From positions 1-10,333 of the forward strand of contig DAHZZC010000379.1 in assembly GCA_027435495.1 (NCBI GenBank): a DNA stretch of 10,333 bases. The letters run 5' to 3'. Positions 1-6,474 of the stretch are shown in pieces. Positions within the stretch are counted from its first letter, which is position 1. Each line of letters begins with the position of its first letter. This DNA comes from Planctomycetales bacterium. Its GTDB lineage: Bacteria; Planctomycetota; Planctomycetia; Isosphaerales; Isosphaeraceae. The notes below the pieces were generated by a model. That model did no database searches. It was not told where the DNA came from and saw only the letters and a program-made list of their open reading frames with translations. Both the position numbers and the translations under genes were made by a program.

Positions 1-117
1 CGTCGCATCAAGCAGACCGGCGCGCGATGGAAGACCGCCCACATCGGCCCGATCGTCGAACTGATCAGCCTCGGCCATACCGAAGACTGGGACACCTACT
101 GGTCAACGGCCGCGTAG
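1..117 (+). CDS. Transposase C-terminus (ISKra4-like), cut by window edge
   Basis: The first reading frame is open from base 1 to a TAG at 115-117 and gives 38 residues, so only the C-terminal tail of a protein is present. The tail has the pattern G-A-R-W-K near residue 7 and ends in D-W-D-T-Y-W-S-T-A-A. This resembles the C-terminal ends of ISKra4-family transposases as I remember them (G.RW ... W..YW). The family call is by pattern only; the catalytic part lies outside the window. No terminal inverted repeat could be recognised in the 50 bases after the stop, so the edge of the element is not defined. It could instead be a solitary transposase remnant. The stop lies 50 bp from the convergent end of the oxidoreductase gene. 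Confidence 0.5.
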   Translation, partial: RRIKQTGARWKTAHIGPIVELISLGHTEDWDTYWSTAA

Positions 118-151
118 CGGCCAACTTCGAATGGGGCACCCTGCGACCCTC

Positions 152-167
152 GCGAGCGAGCGAGCGA
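152..167. repeat. (GCGA)x4 tetranucleotide repeat
   Basis: Four perfect copies of GCGA end directly at the stop codon (TCA on the plus strand, 168-170) of the minus-strand oxidoreductase. It lies in the 50-bp gap between two convergent genes. It is outside both reading frames, so slippage would not alter a protein. No function is proposed. Confidence 0.7.
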
Positions 168-1235
168 TCAAAGGCTCGGATTCGAGAATTCACGGAGAGG
201 GAGATTCACGGGCACCTGGTGTCGCGAGCTTCGGGCGACCGCCTCCGTGAACTGCATGTAGCGGACACCCGTCCGAAAGTCGGTGTGAGTCACTGGTCGC
301 TCGCCTCGAATGGAGGCGATGAAATCAGCCTCAACCTGCCAACCGCCACGTAACTCCGACGGGATCGGCAGCGGTCGCAACCCCGGATCGTCCCGCCGCC
401 CACCCCGGATCTCGTCGTTGGCAAGGTCGTAGATCAGCGTCCCCTCGCTCCCGTACAGCGCGATTCCCATCGCATTCTCGTGCCAAACCACACCACTGAG
501 CCGGTAAACCCCGCACGATCCATCTTCCTGTGTCGTCAGCACCTGCACACTGTCAGGCGTCCCAACCTTCATCGCCTTTCCCTGCTCTGGGTCGAACCGG
601 TGCGAAATCATCTTTGAGGCATACGCCATCACCCGATTCGCCGACGATGTCCATCGCAAGGCCGTCTCATAAAGGATTCCCAGGGCCAGCATGTTGAAGC
701 CGGAATAGCGCGTCATCTGCCGCCAACTCAGAGGCGTCGCCTCGTCGGCAAGCTGGCTATTCAGTCCGTGAACGTGCAGCTCACGCAACGTCCCCAGCCA
801 CCCCTCTGCAATGAGTGACCGCATGTACGCATCCCCTGCCAATCCGTACGGACTGGGGACAATCATCGCGGTCAGATGCGGCGATTCCATCGCTCGATCA
901 TACATCCGCTGCGCCTCGCGCGCGTTCATCGCCATCCGGGCTTCCGTCAAAACATGCTTGCCCGCATCCAGTGCAGCCAATGTTACCGGGCCGTGAAGAT
1001 AGGGCCAGGCACCGATCAGAACGGCGTCCACCGCGTGGTCGGAAACCAGGTCTTCCCAGCTTCCGTAAATCCTCGGAATATCGAATTCTCGGGCGATTCG
1101 CGAGGCGGAGTCGCGGCGACGATTGCAGACGCCGACCACTTTCACGCCGGGGATCGCGCGCAGGCCAGGAATGTGGCGGGTTCTGGTGATCTGTCCCGCA
1201 CCGACGATGCCGACGCGGATCTCGCTCCTGCTCAT
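168..1235 (-). CDS. Gfo/Idh/MocA family NAD(P)-dependent oxidoreductase, EKP motif replaced by EAR
   Basis: The 355-aa protein has the family's usual length. It starts with a Rossmann fold: beta strand and turn V-G-I-V-G-A-G at residues 8-14, followed by H-I-P-G and a second strand V-V-G-V-C-N. In most members the GKHVL segment is followed by E-K-P, whose lysine is catalytic. Here residues 93-100 read G-K-H-V-L-T-E-A-R, so the lysine is absent. The C-terminal substrate domain has S-G-F-N-M-L-A-L-G-I-L-Y-E at 178-190, unlike the usual G-G-G-x-L-x-D-x-G-x-H. The substrate, presumably a sugar or cyclitol, cannot be named. There is no signal peptide at this start, so it is probably cytoplasmic. 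The ATG has only a weak purine stretch (ACGGGGCG) upstream. The lipoprotein gene lies 165 bp upstream on the same strand, so co-transcription is possible but not shown. Confidence 0.9.
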   Translation of the reverse strand: MSRSEIRVGIVGAGQITRTRHIPGLRAIPGVKVVGVCNRRRDSASRIAREFDIPRIYGSWEDLVSDHAVDAVLIGAWPYLHGPVTLAALDAGKHVLTEARMAMNAREAQRMYDRAMESPHLTAMIVPSPYGLAGDAYMRSLIAEGWLGTLRELHVHGLNSQLADEATPLSWRQMTRYSGFNMLALGILYETALRWTSSANRVMAYASKMISHRFDPEQGKAMKVGTPDSVQVLTTQEDGSCGVYRLSGVVWHENAMGIALYGSEGTLIYDLANDEIRGGRRDDPGLRPLPIPSELRGGWQVEADFIASIRGERPVTHTDFRTGVRYMQFTEAVARSSRHQVPVNLPLREFSNPSL

Positions 1236-1375
1236 CGGTCGCCCCGTTCCGTGTCGGTCCCCGTTGAGTTCATCTCGGTCGACACGGATTCTAATCGCTC
1301 GACGCGGAAACGGCGACCGTCTGGCGCACTTCTCCGCGATCAGAGAAGCAAGTACCGAGCCGACGGGGCGAATTG

Positions 1376-1396
1376 CCGGGCGGACAACTTGCCCGG
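1376..1396 (-). terminator. Weak hairpin just after the lipoprotein stop
   Basis: CCGGGC (1376-1381) and GCCCGG (1391-1396) can form a 6-bp GC stem with a 9-nt loop. It starts 4 nt after the stop codon of the minus-strand lipoprotein gene. No U-tract follows on the minus strand, so termination would be weak or factor-dependent. The rest of the 165-bp gap up to the oxidoreductase start shows a TAGAAT box (ATTCTA at 1288-1293 on the plus strand), about 50 nt before the ATG. It has no convincing -35 partner. Confidence 0.25.
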
Positions 1397-1400
1397 TGGA

Positions 1401-1697
1401 TCAGGGCTCGTCCCACGTCCCCTGGCGGACGGTGACCTCGGGCACTCCGGGGACCACCATCGTTCCCCCACCCGAAGCCGGGTCGCGACGGCGGGGACGT
1501 GCCGGGGAATAATCCGCGCCGGCGTACCCACTCACGTAAAACGGACGTCCCCGCAGGCTCGTCGGGACCGGCTTGTAGGCCAATCGCGACTCCGAGCCGT
1601 CACCATGGCAGGCCGGCAGCGTGAGCCCGATCACTACCAGTCCAAGCAGGGCCATTCGTCGGGGCACGATTCTCTCGTCTTGCATGGGAGTGGACAT
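1401..1697 (-). CDS. Small predicted lipoprotein of unknown function
   Basis: The chosen ATG gives 98 residues. The N-terminus is a type II signal peptide: R-R at 13-14, a hydrophobic core (A-L-L-G-L-V-V-I-G-L-T) and a lipobox-like L-P-A-C with the cysteine at residue 30. The mature part is about 69 residues. It has the stretch G-R-P-F-Y-V-S-G-Y-A-G-A-D-Y at about 50-63, then an Arg/Pro-rich low-complexity segment and an acidic end. No enzymatic motif is visible. Start choice: the frame also has TTG at 1703 and ATG at 1685. The ATG at 1697 has GGGA 6 nt upstream. The ATG at 1685 has AGGA 11 nt upstream and would give a tighter signal peptide. It is probably attached to a membrane by its lipid. 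I do not recognise a family. Confidence 0.6.
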   Translation of the reverse strand: MSTPMQDERIVPRRMALLGLVVIGLTLPACHGDGSESRLAYKPVPTSLRGRPFYVSGYAGADYSPARPRRRDPASGGGTMVVPGVPEVTVRQGTWDEP

Positions 1698-1888
1698 CCT
1701 CAATCCCGGTCACTCGCGGCCTCGGAGCCGCGCTGATTCCTCGATGGAACGGCCCTGCCCTTCCCAACTATCGGTGATTTCCGCCCCGGTGGATCGCTCA
1801 ATCCGGATCCGATACCATCGTCAAGGGTCCGGCCCGAGCGATTGGGCCGTCTGAGACCCGCCCCTGCCCCCTTCCATGAGATCTCGCC
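1698..1888. promoter_or_regulatory. Divergent intergenic region with two hairpins
   Basis: This region separates the minus-strand lipoprotein from the plus-strand secreted protein, so promoters for both should lie here. I found no convincing -35/-10 pair. Two inverted repeats stand out. CGCGGC (1715-1720) with GCCGCG (1727-1732) has a 6-nt loop and lies close upstream of the lipoprotein start. A larger composite stem spans 1825-1859 near the plus-strand ATG and is listed separately. Confidence 0.4.
1825..1859 (+). promoter_or_regulatory. Composite hairpin in the leader of the 168-aa secreted protein
   Basis: An outer stem GGGTC (1825-1829) / GACCC (1855-1859) is stacked on an inner stem CGGCCC (1830-1835) / GGGCCG (1844-1849). 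The loop is 8 nt and one side has a 5-nt bulge. It ends 29 nt before the ATG at 1889 and no U-tract follows, so it looks like a 5'-leader structure or operator rather than a terminator. The function is unknown. Confidence 0.35.
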
Positions 1889-2395
1889 ATGCGGCATCCG
1901 CTCCGATCCCTCCTCGTCGCCTTCCTGATGGGCATTTCCCTCGTCGCTCCCGCTTTCGCCGAGCATGCCCGAATCGAACTCGTGGTCATCGGCCGCGCGG
2001 GTCAGGCCACCGCAAACGTTGACCAAACCCCTCCCGAATGGGGCAAGAATCCCCGGCCAATCTTGAATGTCAAGGCCGGCGAGCCGGTGAAGATCCGGTT
2101 CGTGCTCACCAACGTCTATCCTCACAAGACCCTATCGAACGCCGTCGTCCACCTGTTCGTCGCTGCTGAGGGTAAGGTCGGACAGAAGGAACTTCCTGAC
2201 CTCGATGACTCGGTTATCCTGGAGTCCGCCTTCGATGTAGACCTCAAGCCGGGAGCCAAGGTCGGCCAGCGGTCGGTATTCCGGATCGACCGTCCCGGGG
2301 CTTATCTGGTCCGGATCGAGACCCGGAACACCGAGAGCGATCACGAGCATTTTGCCGCGATCGATCTGGTCGTCGAGCCGAACGATCGGCGCTGA
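1889..2395 (+). CDS. Secreted beta-rich protein of unknown function
   Basis: The 168-residue product has a clear Sec signal peptide: R-H-P-L-R, a hydrophobic core and A-F-A before E-H-A, so cleavage is likely after residue 24. The mature part of about 144 residues alternates polar and hydrophobic residues in a way that suggests an immunoglobulin- or cupredoxin-like beta sandwich. One example is V-K-A-G-E-P-V-K-I-R-F-V-L-T-N at 61-75, with R-P-G-A-Y-L-V-R-I-E-T near 135-145. Histidines at 79, 88, 152 and 154 could bind metal, but no type I copper motif (no Cys, no C-x4-H) is present. The Shine-Dalgarno is weak (GAG about 10 nt upstream). The peptidase-like gene follows in the same direction after 184 bp. 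I do not recognise a named family. Confidence 0.8.
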   Translation: MRHPLRSLLVAFLMGISLVAPAFAEHARIELVVIGRAGQATANVDQTPPEWGKNPRPILNVKAGEPVKIRFVLTNVYPHKTLSNAVVHLFVAAEGKVGQKELPDLDDSVILESAFDVDLKPGAKVGQRSVFRIDRPGAYLVRIETRNTESDHEHFAAIDLVVEPNDRR

Positions 2396-2526
2396 TTCTC
2401 AAAGCCGCCGAGCCCAGGACGTCGAGAAAACCTCAAGTTGACGGAACTCCGACTCCGCAGGGGCGACCGCTGCAATCGGTTCAAGGCGACCGCCGACCGG
2501 CGCCGATCGAAAGGCTGTCGATGGGG

Positions 2527-2544
2527 CGGCCCCGCGCGGGGCCG
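2527..2544. repeat. 18-bp perfect GC palindrome between two exported-protein genes
   Basis: CGGCCCC-GCGC-GGGGCCG is a perfect palindrome that can form a 7-bp stem with a 4-nt loop. It lies 36 bp before the ATG of the peptidase-like gene and 132 bp after the preceding stop. A second 10-bp palindrome, GATCGCGATC, follows at 2545-2554. There is no T-tract. It could be a leader hairpin or a protein-binding site. The rest of the 184-bp gap shows a TTGACG (2438-2443) without a matching -10. Confidence 0.5.
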
Positions 2545-2579
2545 GATCGCGATCGACGGTCCTGACGCGCGGGAGCCGG

Positions 2580-4499
2580 ATGATTACTGCATCCTCCAGG
2601 CCGACGCTCCGGCGACTCGCCACGATCGGCACCGCGTTCGGCGCCTTGATCCTTTCAGCCGGTTGGATCGACAAGGCGCCCTCGGAGGAACCAGGGCTCC
2701 TCATTGATCGCTGGCAGGTCGGCGTTGCGCGGTCGGTCGCCGTCCGAGACGGCCGGGCGAGGTTTCGGGTCCAGGCGTCTGGGCCGAGATCGCAGACCCT
2801 GGTGATCGTCTCGACGCTTGCCCAGGAATCGGGTCCGTTCCCGGTTCGGCTGACCGCCCAGGCCGCCGCGACCGCCGCGATTCCTGAGCCGGCCGACGAC
2901 GGCCCGCGCCGACCTCCCAGGCCCGCCGATCCGATGCCGATCCCGAAGCGGAAGCCAAGGTCGAAGCCAGCCCGCTTTCCGTCACCCGCCTCGTTCGATC
3001 GAGTCCCACCGCGCGAGCGGACATTCCACATGATGGCCGACGACGGCGACCCCGCCGATCCCCGCAATTATGTCGAGGTTCGGGGCGTCCTCCGGGCCGT
3101 CGGCCGGAAAGTGCAGGTCTATGTCGAGTCCAAGGACGTTGACCGGGTCGCTCGCCCAACCCTCGCCGAGATCGTCTCGACATTTGACGACCATGTCGTC
3201 CCGATGGCCCGCTCCCTCGGCCCCGAGGCATCTGACGTCGACGGAGACGGCCGGTTCACTGTCTTCCTCTCCAGCCGACTCGACCACCTCGGCAGCGGAC
3301 GGCTGGCCGTCGACGGCTTCGTCCGAATCGCCGACCTCGATCGAGCCGTTCCAGCCCCTTTCGGTAACCAATGCGACATGATGTGCCTTAACGCCGCGAT
3401 GCCGCCCGGAGGTCATCTTCGTAGCGTTTTGATGCACGAATATATGCATACAGTCGTCTACACCGCAAGGGCACTCCACCACCCTGACGGCCCTCTGCCC
3501 GGCCCCGACGAGGAAGGCTGGCTCGACGAGGCCATCGCTCATCTCGCCGAGGACGACCTCGGTTTCTCGCCGTCGAACATCGACTACCGCGTCAGCGCGT
3601 TCCTCTCGGCTCCCGAGCGATATCGGCTCGTCGTGGACGACTATTACACGGCTCGTCTCTTCCGGAGCCACGGCAACCGGGGCAGCACGTACCTCTTCCT
3701 CCGCTGGTGCGTCGACCGGTATGGACCAAGCGTCCTGCCAGCGCTCGTCCGGACACCACTTCGGGGTGTTGCGAACATTGAAGCGGCGACCGGGTCTCCG
3801 TTCGCCGAGCTCTTCCGCCGATGGACGCTCGCCATGTTCCTCAGTGGTCTCGGCCCATCCGGAACCGGCCCGGCCCGTGACGATCGGGGCGAAGGATACC
3901 GATCAACGAACCTGAGGGCCCCCTGGAACGGCTGGGAGCTGGCCGGGCCCCGGTATCGGCGGATTCGGCCGGGCGCCCCCCCCGATCGCTGGGAAGCCGA
4001 GGCGACCAGCACTCATTACACAATCGTCGATGGCGGCGCGGGCGCGGTCGAGATTGAGGTCGAGGGATCGCCTGGCGCCCATCTCCAGGTGACCGCGATG
4101 CCGATGGGCGAGGACCGCGCCCGGCTCTCGCTCACGATCGAACCAGGGCACGGCCCCGATGGCGAGCCATCGATCGTCGCCCGGGTTTCCGAACAGAATG
4201 GCATCCCCGTCCGGCTCTCCTCCCTGGCCTGGGAGCCGATCTTGCCCGGTCCCAATCCCCGGACCGCCGGCCGGCATTCCGGCTCCCTCGACATGCTCGG
4301 CATTGCCTCAGCGTTCGGGACCTCCGCGCTCCCGCCAGGAGGAACGTTGACCTCAAGAGCCATCCCGATCACCGAAACTTCCCCCGAGGATGGTCCCATC
4401 GTCCTGAAACTTATTGGGACCGATCCCCAAGGACGCCGGGTCGCGGCCTGGGCAGAGCTGACGTCCGTTCGCCCCTCGCCGGGCCATCTCGCACGCTGA
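2580..4499 (+). CDS. Exported HExxH zinc metallopeptidase, M30/hyicolysin-like
   Basis: The 639-aa protein has an N-terminal hydrophobic segment after R-R (residues 11-28), probably a signal peptide or anchor. A beta-type domain (about 40-95) and a Pro/Arg/Lys-rich linker (about 101-145) follow. The catalytic part holds a calcium-loop-like D-V-D-G-D-G-R-F at 219-226 and the zinc motif H-E-Y-M-H at 286-290. A third ligand candidate is E317 in E-G-W-L-D-E-A-I-A-H-L-A-E, 27 residues after the last histidine. That spacing fits gluzincins, and this combination is seen in peptidase family M30 (hyicolysin). Cysteines at 265 and 269 may pair. Residues from about 460 on form a beta-rich C-terminal domain. 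GGGAG lies 4 nt before the ATG. The substrate is unknown; proteolysis outside the cytoplasm is inferred. The neighbouring secreted protein is not clearly linked. Confidence 0.75.
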   Translation: MITASSRPTLRRLATIGTAFGALILSAGWIDKAPSEEPGLLIDRWQVGVARSVAVRDGRARFRVQASGPRSQTLVIVSTLAQESGPFPVRLTAQAAATAAIPEPADDGPRRPPRPADPMPIPKRKPRSKPARFPSPASFDRVPPRERTFHMMADDGDPADPRNYVEVRGVLRAVGRKVQVYVESKDVDRVARPTLAEIVSTFDDHVVPMARSLGPEASDVDGDGRFTVFLSSRLDHLGSGRLAVDGFVRIADLDRAVPAPFGNQCDMMCLNAAMPPGGHLRSVLMHEYMHTVVYTARALHHPDGPLPGPDEEGWLDEAIAHLAEDDLGFSPSNIDYRVSAFLSAPERYRLVVDDYYTARLFRSHGNRGSTYLFLRWCVDRYGPSVLPALVRTPLRGVANIEAATGSPFAELFRRWTLAMFLSGLGPSGTGPARDDRGEGYRSTNLRAPWNGWELAGPRYRRIRPGAPPDRWEAEATSTHYTIVDGGAGAVEIEVEGSPGAHLQVTAMPMGEDRARLSLTIEPGHGPDGEPSIVARVSEQNGIPVRLSSLAWEPILPGPNPRTAGRHSGSLDMLGIASAFGTSALPPGGTLTSRAIPITETSPEDGPIVLKLIGTDPQGRRVAAWAELTSVRPSPGHLAR

Positions 4500-4502
4500 T
4501 CC

Positions 4503-4523
4503 CTGGGCCAGATTATGCCCCAG
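4503..4523 (+). terminator. Possible terminator hairpin after the peptidase gene
   Basis: CTGGGC (4503-4508) can pair with GCCCCAG (4517-4523) with one bulged C and an 8-nt loop, 3 nt after the stop codon. The following bases include only a short T-containing run (AATTCTTG), so intrinsic termination would be weak. Confidence 0.35.
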
Positions 4524-4535
4524 CTTCGGAAATTC

Positions 4536-4566
4536 TTGTCGACGCCGATACACAAGGGTCGATAAT
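4536..4566 (+). promoter_or_regulatory. Weak sigma-70-like promoter candidate
   Basis: TTGTCG (4536-4541) and GATAAT (4561-4566) are separated by 19 bp, which is longer than optimal. It would give a leader of more than 300 nt for the operon. It is weaker than the pair at 4661-4688. Confidence 0.25.
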
Positions 4567-4660
4567 GAGATCAGAAGAATTATGCGCGATACAATACTGC
4601 ACCGAAAAGCAACACCCACGCAAGCATCCGCGGTCGCGCAAGATGCGTCCGCGAGTGCGA

Positions 4661-4688
4661 TTGTCTCAATCGTAAAACATCGTATATT
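4661..4688 (+). promoter_or_regulatory. Sigma-70-like promoter for the signalling operon
   Basis: TTGTCT (4661-4666) and TATATT (4683-4688) are spaced by 16 bp. They match the consensus at 4 of 6 and 5 of 6 positions and sit in an AT-rich patch in an otherwise GC-rich window. Transcription would start near 4695, about 210 nt before the chosen ATG at 4905. This is the best promoter by eye in the window. Confidence 0.5.
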
Positions 4689-4795
4689 TGGCGCAACTGA
4701 GCGAGCTCTTCGGCGATGATCCGATGCTCTTGCTCATGGCGCAGTTGGTGGTCTCTCTATCCGTGTTGTCGTGAGAGGAATTCACGCGAGGATGG

Positions 4796-4825
4796 CGAGG
4801 CTCCAGGAATCGAGGCTCCAGGAAT
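4796..4825. repeat. 15-bp perfect tandem duplication
   Basis: The unit CGAGGCTCCAGGAAT occurs twice back to back (4796-4810 and 4811-4825), followed by CG as in a partial third copy. The unit length is a multiple of three and stays in frame with the upstream extension of the following gene. It lies in the probable leader, 80 bp before the chosen start. Confidence 0.85.
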
Positions 4826-4904
4826 CGTGATCGTCCGGGAGGGTCTCAGCGTGGTGGCGCGATGGAACCCTGTCTCCATGATGCTGGTATGTGAAACGCG
4901 AGGG

Positions 4905-5852
4905 ATGAAGAGAGGTCGGCGGCCCGTGTGCCTTCGGATGGAGGCACTCGAGGCCCGGGGGCTTCTCAGCACTCTGGGCGTGCTACATCCGATGCATCCG
5001 GTGGACCGGCCGGATCGACTTCGAGCGGTGCCCGTACTGGCATCGGCGCATGAGGAACTGCACCCCACGACGACCGATACCACTTCGAGTACCGAGGCGA
5101 GGTCTGCCCACTCGACTAACGCAACACCGCCGACCATGGCGACACGATCGGGTGGAATGCGTCGATCGGTGCCGGATACGATGGCGTCGCGAACCTTGCT
5201 GGAATCCGTTTCCGCCGCGCATGCTCCGGTTGACCCGACCTCGCTGGAGGGCCTGTCCGAGGCGACGGCCGAAAGTGCCGGGGCAGTAGGGACTTCGGGC
5301 GTTGACCTCGGGGAAGTCCCGACGTTGGGCAAGGATAGCACCGAGCCCGCCGCGAGCGTTGGCCTGGGGACCACGACCAATCGCCCCTCAACATCGATGA
5401 CTTTGATCTCATCCTTGATGAAACCGGCTTCGGATCACTCCGTGGTTCATACCGCGACCCCTGTCAGCGCAGGCGAGACCGAGCGGGCGGGCGAAGCCCG
5501 GGCCGGGGACATGGACGAGGATCTCAGGGCCCTGGCGATTGTCTCGAATCGGATGGAGAAGGATTTTGCCGAGGCCGCAACTCGGGCCGACTTGCTCAAT
5601 GGCGAAGGCCCGGTCGACTGGAAAGAGATTGATCGCGATCTGCGGCAGATCCTCGAGGGTCTGGGGCTCCCCGGAATTCGGGATGCCTCGCCAACAGGCC
5701 TGGCCTGGGTGCCCTGGGTCGGTGCAGTGGCCGGAGCTTACCTCTCGCATCGAGCGACGGCGGGACGTCGTCGTCCTTTCCGGTGGTACCAGTCGCGTCG
5801 AACGTCACCCGTTCCGTTACCGGTCGGCCCCTGGCCGCTGAGCTCGCCATGA
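4905..5852 (+). CDS. Planctomycete LE.R.LLS-motif protein with C-terminal membrane segment, unknown function
   Basis: From the ATG at 4905 the protein has 315 residues. It begins with a basic stretch (M-K-R-G-R-R-P) and then R-M-E-A-L-E-A-R-G-L-L-S at 11-22, the N-terminal signature of many planctomycete surface proteins. A long Ser/Thr/Ala/Pro-rich, probably disordered region follows (about 45-195). A short helical domain has V-D-W-K-E-I-D-R-D-L-R-Q-I-L near 237-250. A single hydrophobic segment (about 265-282) precedes a basic tail. I infer a membrane protein with most of its mass on one side. The stop overlaps the sigma factor start as ATGA, so translation is probably coupled. Start choice: the frame opens at 4716. 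The GTG at 4851 has a better Shine-Dalgarno (GGGAGG, 8 nt) than 4905, but 4905 puts the motif at its usual distance from the N-terminus. It could regulate the sigma factor, but no anti-sigma domain is visible. Confidence 0.65.
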   Translation: MKRGRRPVCLRMEALEARGLLSTLGVLHPMHPVDRPDRLRAVPVLASAHEELHPTTTDTTSSTEARSAHSTNATPPTMATRSGGMRRSVPDTMASRTLLESVSAAHAPVDPTSLEGLSEATAESAGAVGTSGVDLGEVPTLGKDSTEPAASVGLGTTTNRPSTSMTLISSLMKPASDHSVVHTATPVSAGETERAGEARAGDMDEDLRALAIVSNRMEKDFAEAATRADLLNGEGPVDWKEIDRDLRQILEGLGLPGIRDASPTGLAWVPWVGAVAGAYLSHRATAGRRRPFRWYQSRRTSPVPLPVGPWPLSSP

Positions 5853-6451
5853 ACGCACCTTCGCTCGACTCGCTTCTGGAGAGACTTTGCAGCGGCGATC
5901 CCGAGGCTGCCGAGCGTGTCTTCATCGCATACGAGCCCTATTTGCGGATGGTGGTCCGCAAGAAACTGCCCCCGCGACTCCGAGCCAAATTCGACTCGAT
6001 CGATGTGGTCCAGTCGGTCTGGGCCGACCTGCTTCGCGGATTCCGCGAGTCGGGATGGCAGTTCTCCGATGAAGCCCACCTTCGCGCCTTTCTGGTAAAA
6101 TTGACCCGACATCGCTTCATCGACCGCATCCGCCGCCACCGAACGGCCCTCGCTCGCGAGCGGTCGCTCGGCGAGGTCGTCCAGACCGATGAGCCGATGT
6201 CGCGGCAACCAGGGCCGAGTGAGGTCGCCGAAGCGGACGAACTGCGCGACCGGATGCTTGCCCTATGTGCCCCGTCGCACCGAGAAATCGTCCGGATGCG
6301 AATCGCGGGCATCTCCGTTTCCGAGATCGCCGGGCGGGTCGGGATGCATGTCGGGAGCGTTCACCGGATTCTTCAGGACCTCGCCTGTCGAATCGCACTG
6401 GAGAAAAAGCCCCGCGGCATCAACGGTGAGGCCCCCGGCGGTCTGGAATAA
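5849..6451 (+). CDS. ECF-type RNA polymerase sigma factor (planctomycete group)
   Basis: The protein has 200 residues, typical for an ECF sigma factor. The sigma-2 region spans about 20-98: D-S-I-D-V-V-Q-S-V-W-A-D-L-L at 49-62 corresponds to region 2.2, which contacts core polymerase. H-L-R-A-F-L-V-K-L and the basic D-R-I-R-R-H-R at 92-98 correspond to regions 2.3-2.4, which open and read the -10. The linker (about 99-126) is followed by sigma-4 at about 127-182, with a helix-turn-helix around G-I-S-V-S-E-I-A-G-R-V-G-M-H-V-G-S-V for -35 binding. No C-terminal extension is present. The ATG at 5849 overlaps the TGA of the upstream gene; the frame is open further upstream, but this start matches the usual N-terminus. 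The kinase starts 23 bp downstream, which suggests the kinase controls or is controlled by this factor. Confidence 0.93.
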   Translation: MNAPSLDSLLERLCSGDPEAAERVFIAYEPYLRMVVRKKLPPRLRAKFDSIDVVQSVWADLLRGFRESGWQFSDEAHLRAFLVKLTRHRFIDRIRRHRTALARERSLGEVVQTDEPMSRQPGPSEVAEADELRDRMLALCAPSHREIVRMRIAGISVSEIAGRVGMHVGSVHRILQDLACRIALEKKPRGINGEAPGGLE

Positions 6452-6474
6452 ACCAATAGAGCCGGGCCGGGTCC

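Larger units (their letters stand above)
4500..4904 (+). other. 405-bp intergenic region, locally AT-rich
   Basis: This gap separates the peptidase from the signalling operon. Between about 4530 and 4690 the base composition is clearly richer in A/T than the surrounding genes. It holds two promoter-like pairs (listed separately) and a 15-bp tandem duplication. The operon's first reading frame is open from 4716, but residues encoded before 4905 look non-native (Cys/Trp/Ser-rich). I therefore treat the segment as leader. No tRNA or other structured RNA was recognised. Confidence 0.5.

Noticed and set aside
876..1736. 286-aa plus-strand open frame
   Set aside because: It is antisense to the oxidoreductase and the lipoprotein, which have recognisable motifs; its own sequence shows none.
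2982..3671. 229-aa minus-strand open frame
   Set aside because: It is antisense to the catalytic part of the metallopeptidase; no motif of its own.
4688..4771. 27-codon hydrophobic reading frame (L-A-Q-L-S-E-L-F-G-D-D-P...) in the operon leader
   Set aside because: It starts only with TTG, overlaps the -10 box and has no ribosome site; too short to support, although the sequence looks protein-like.
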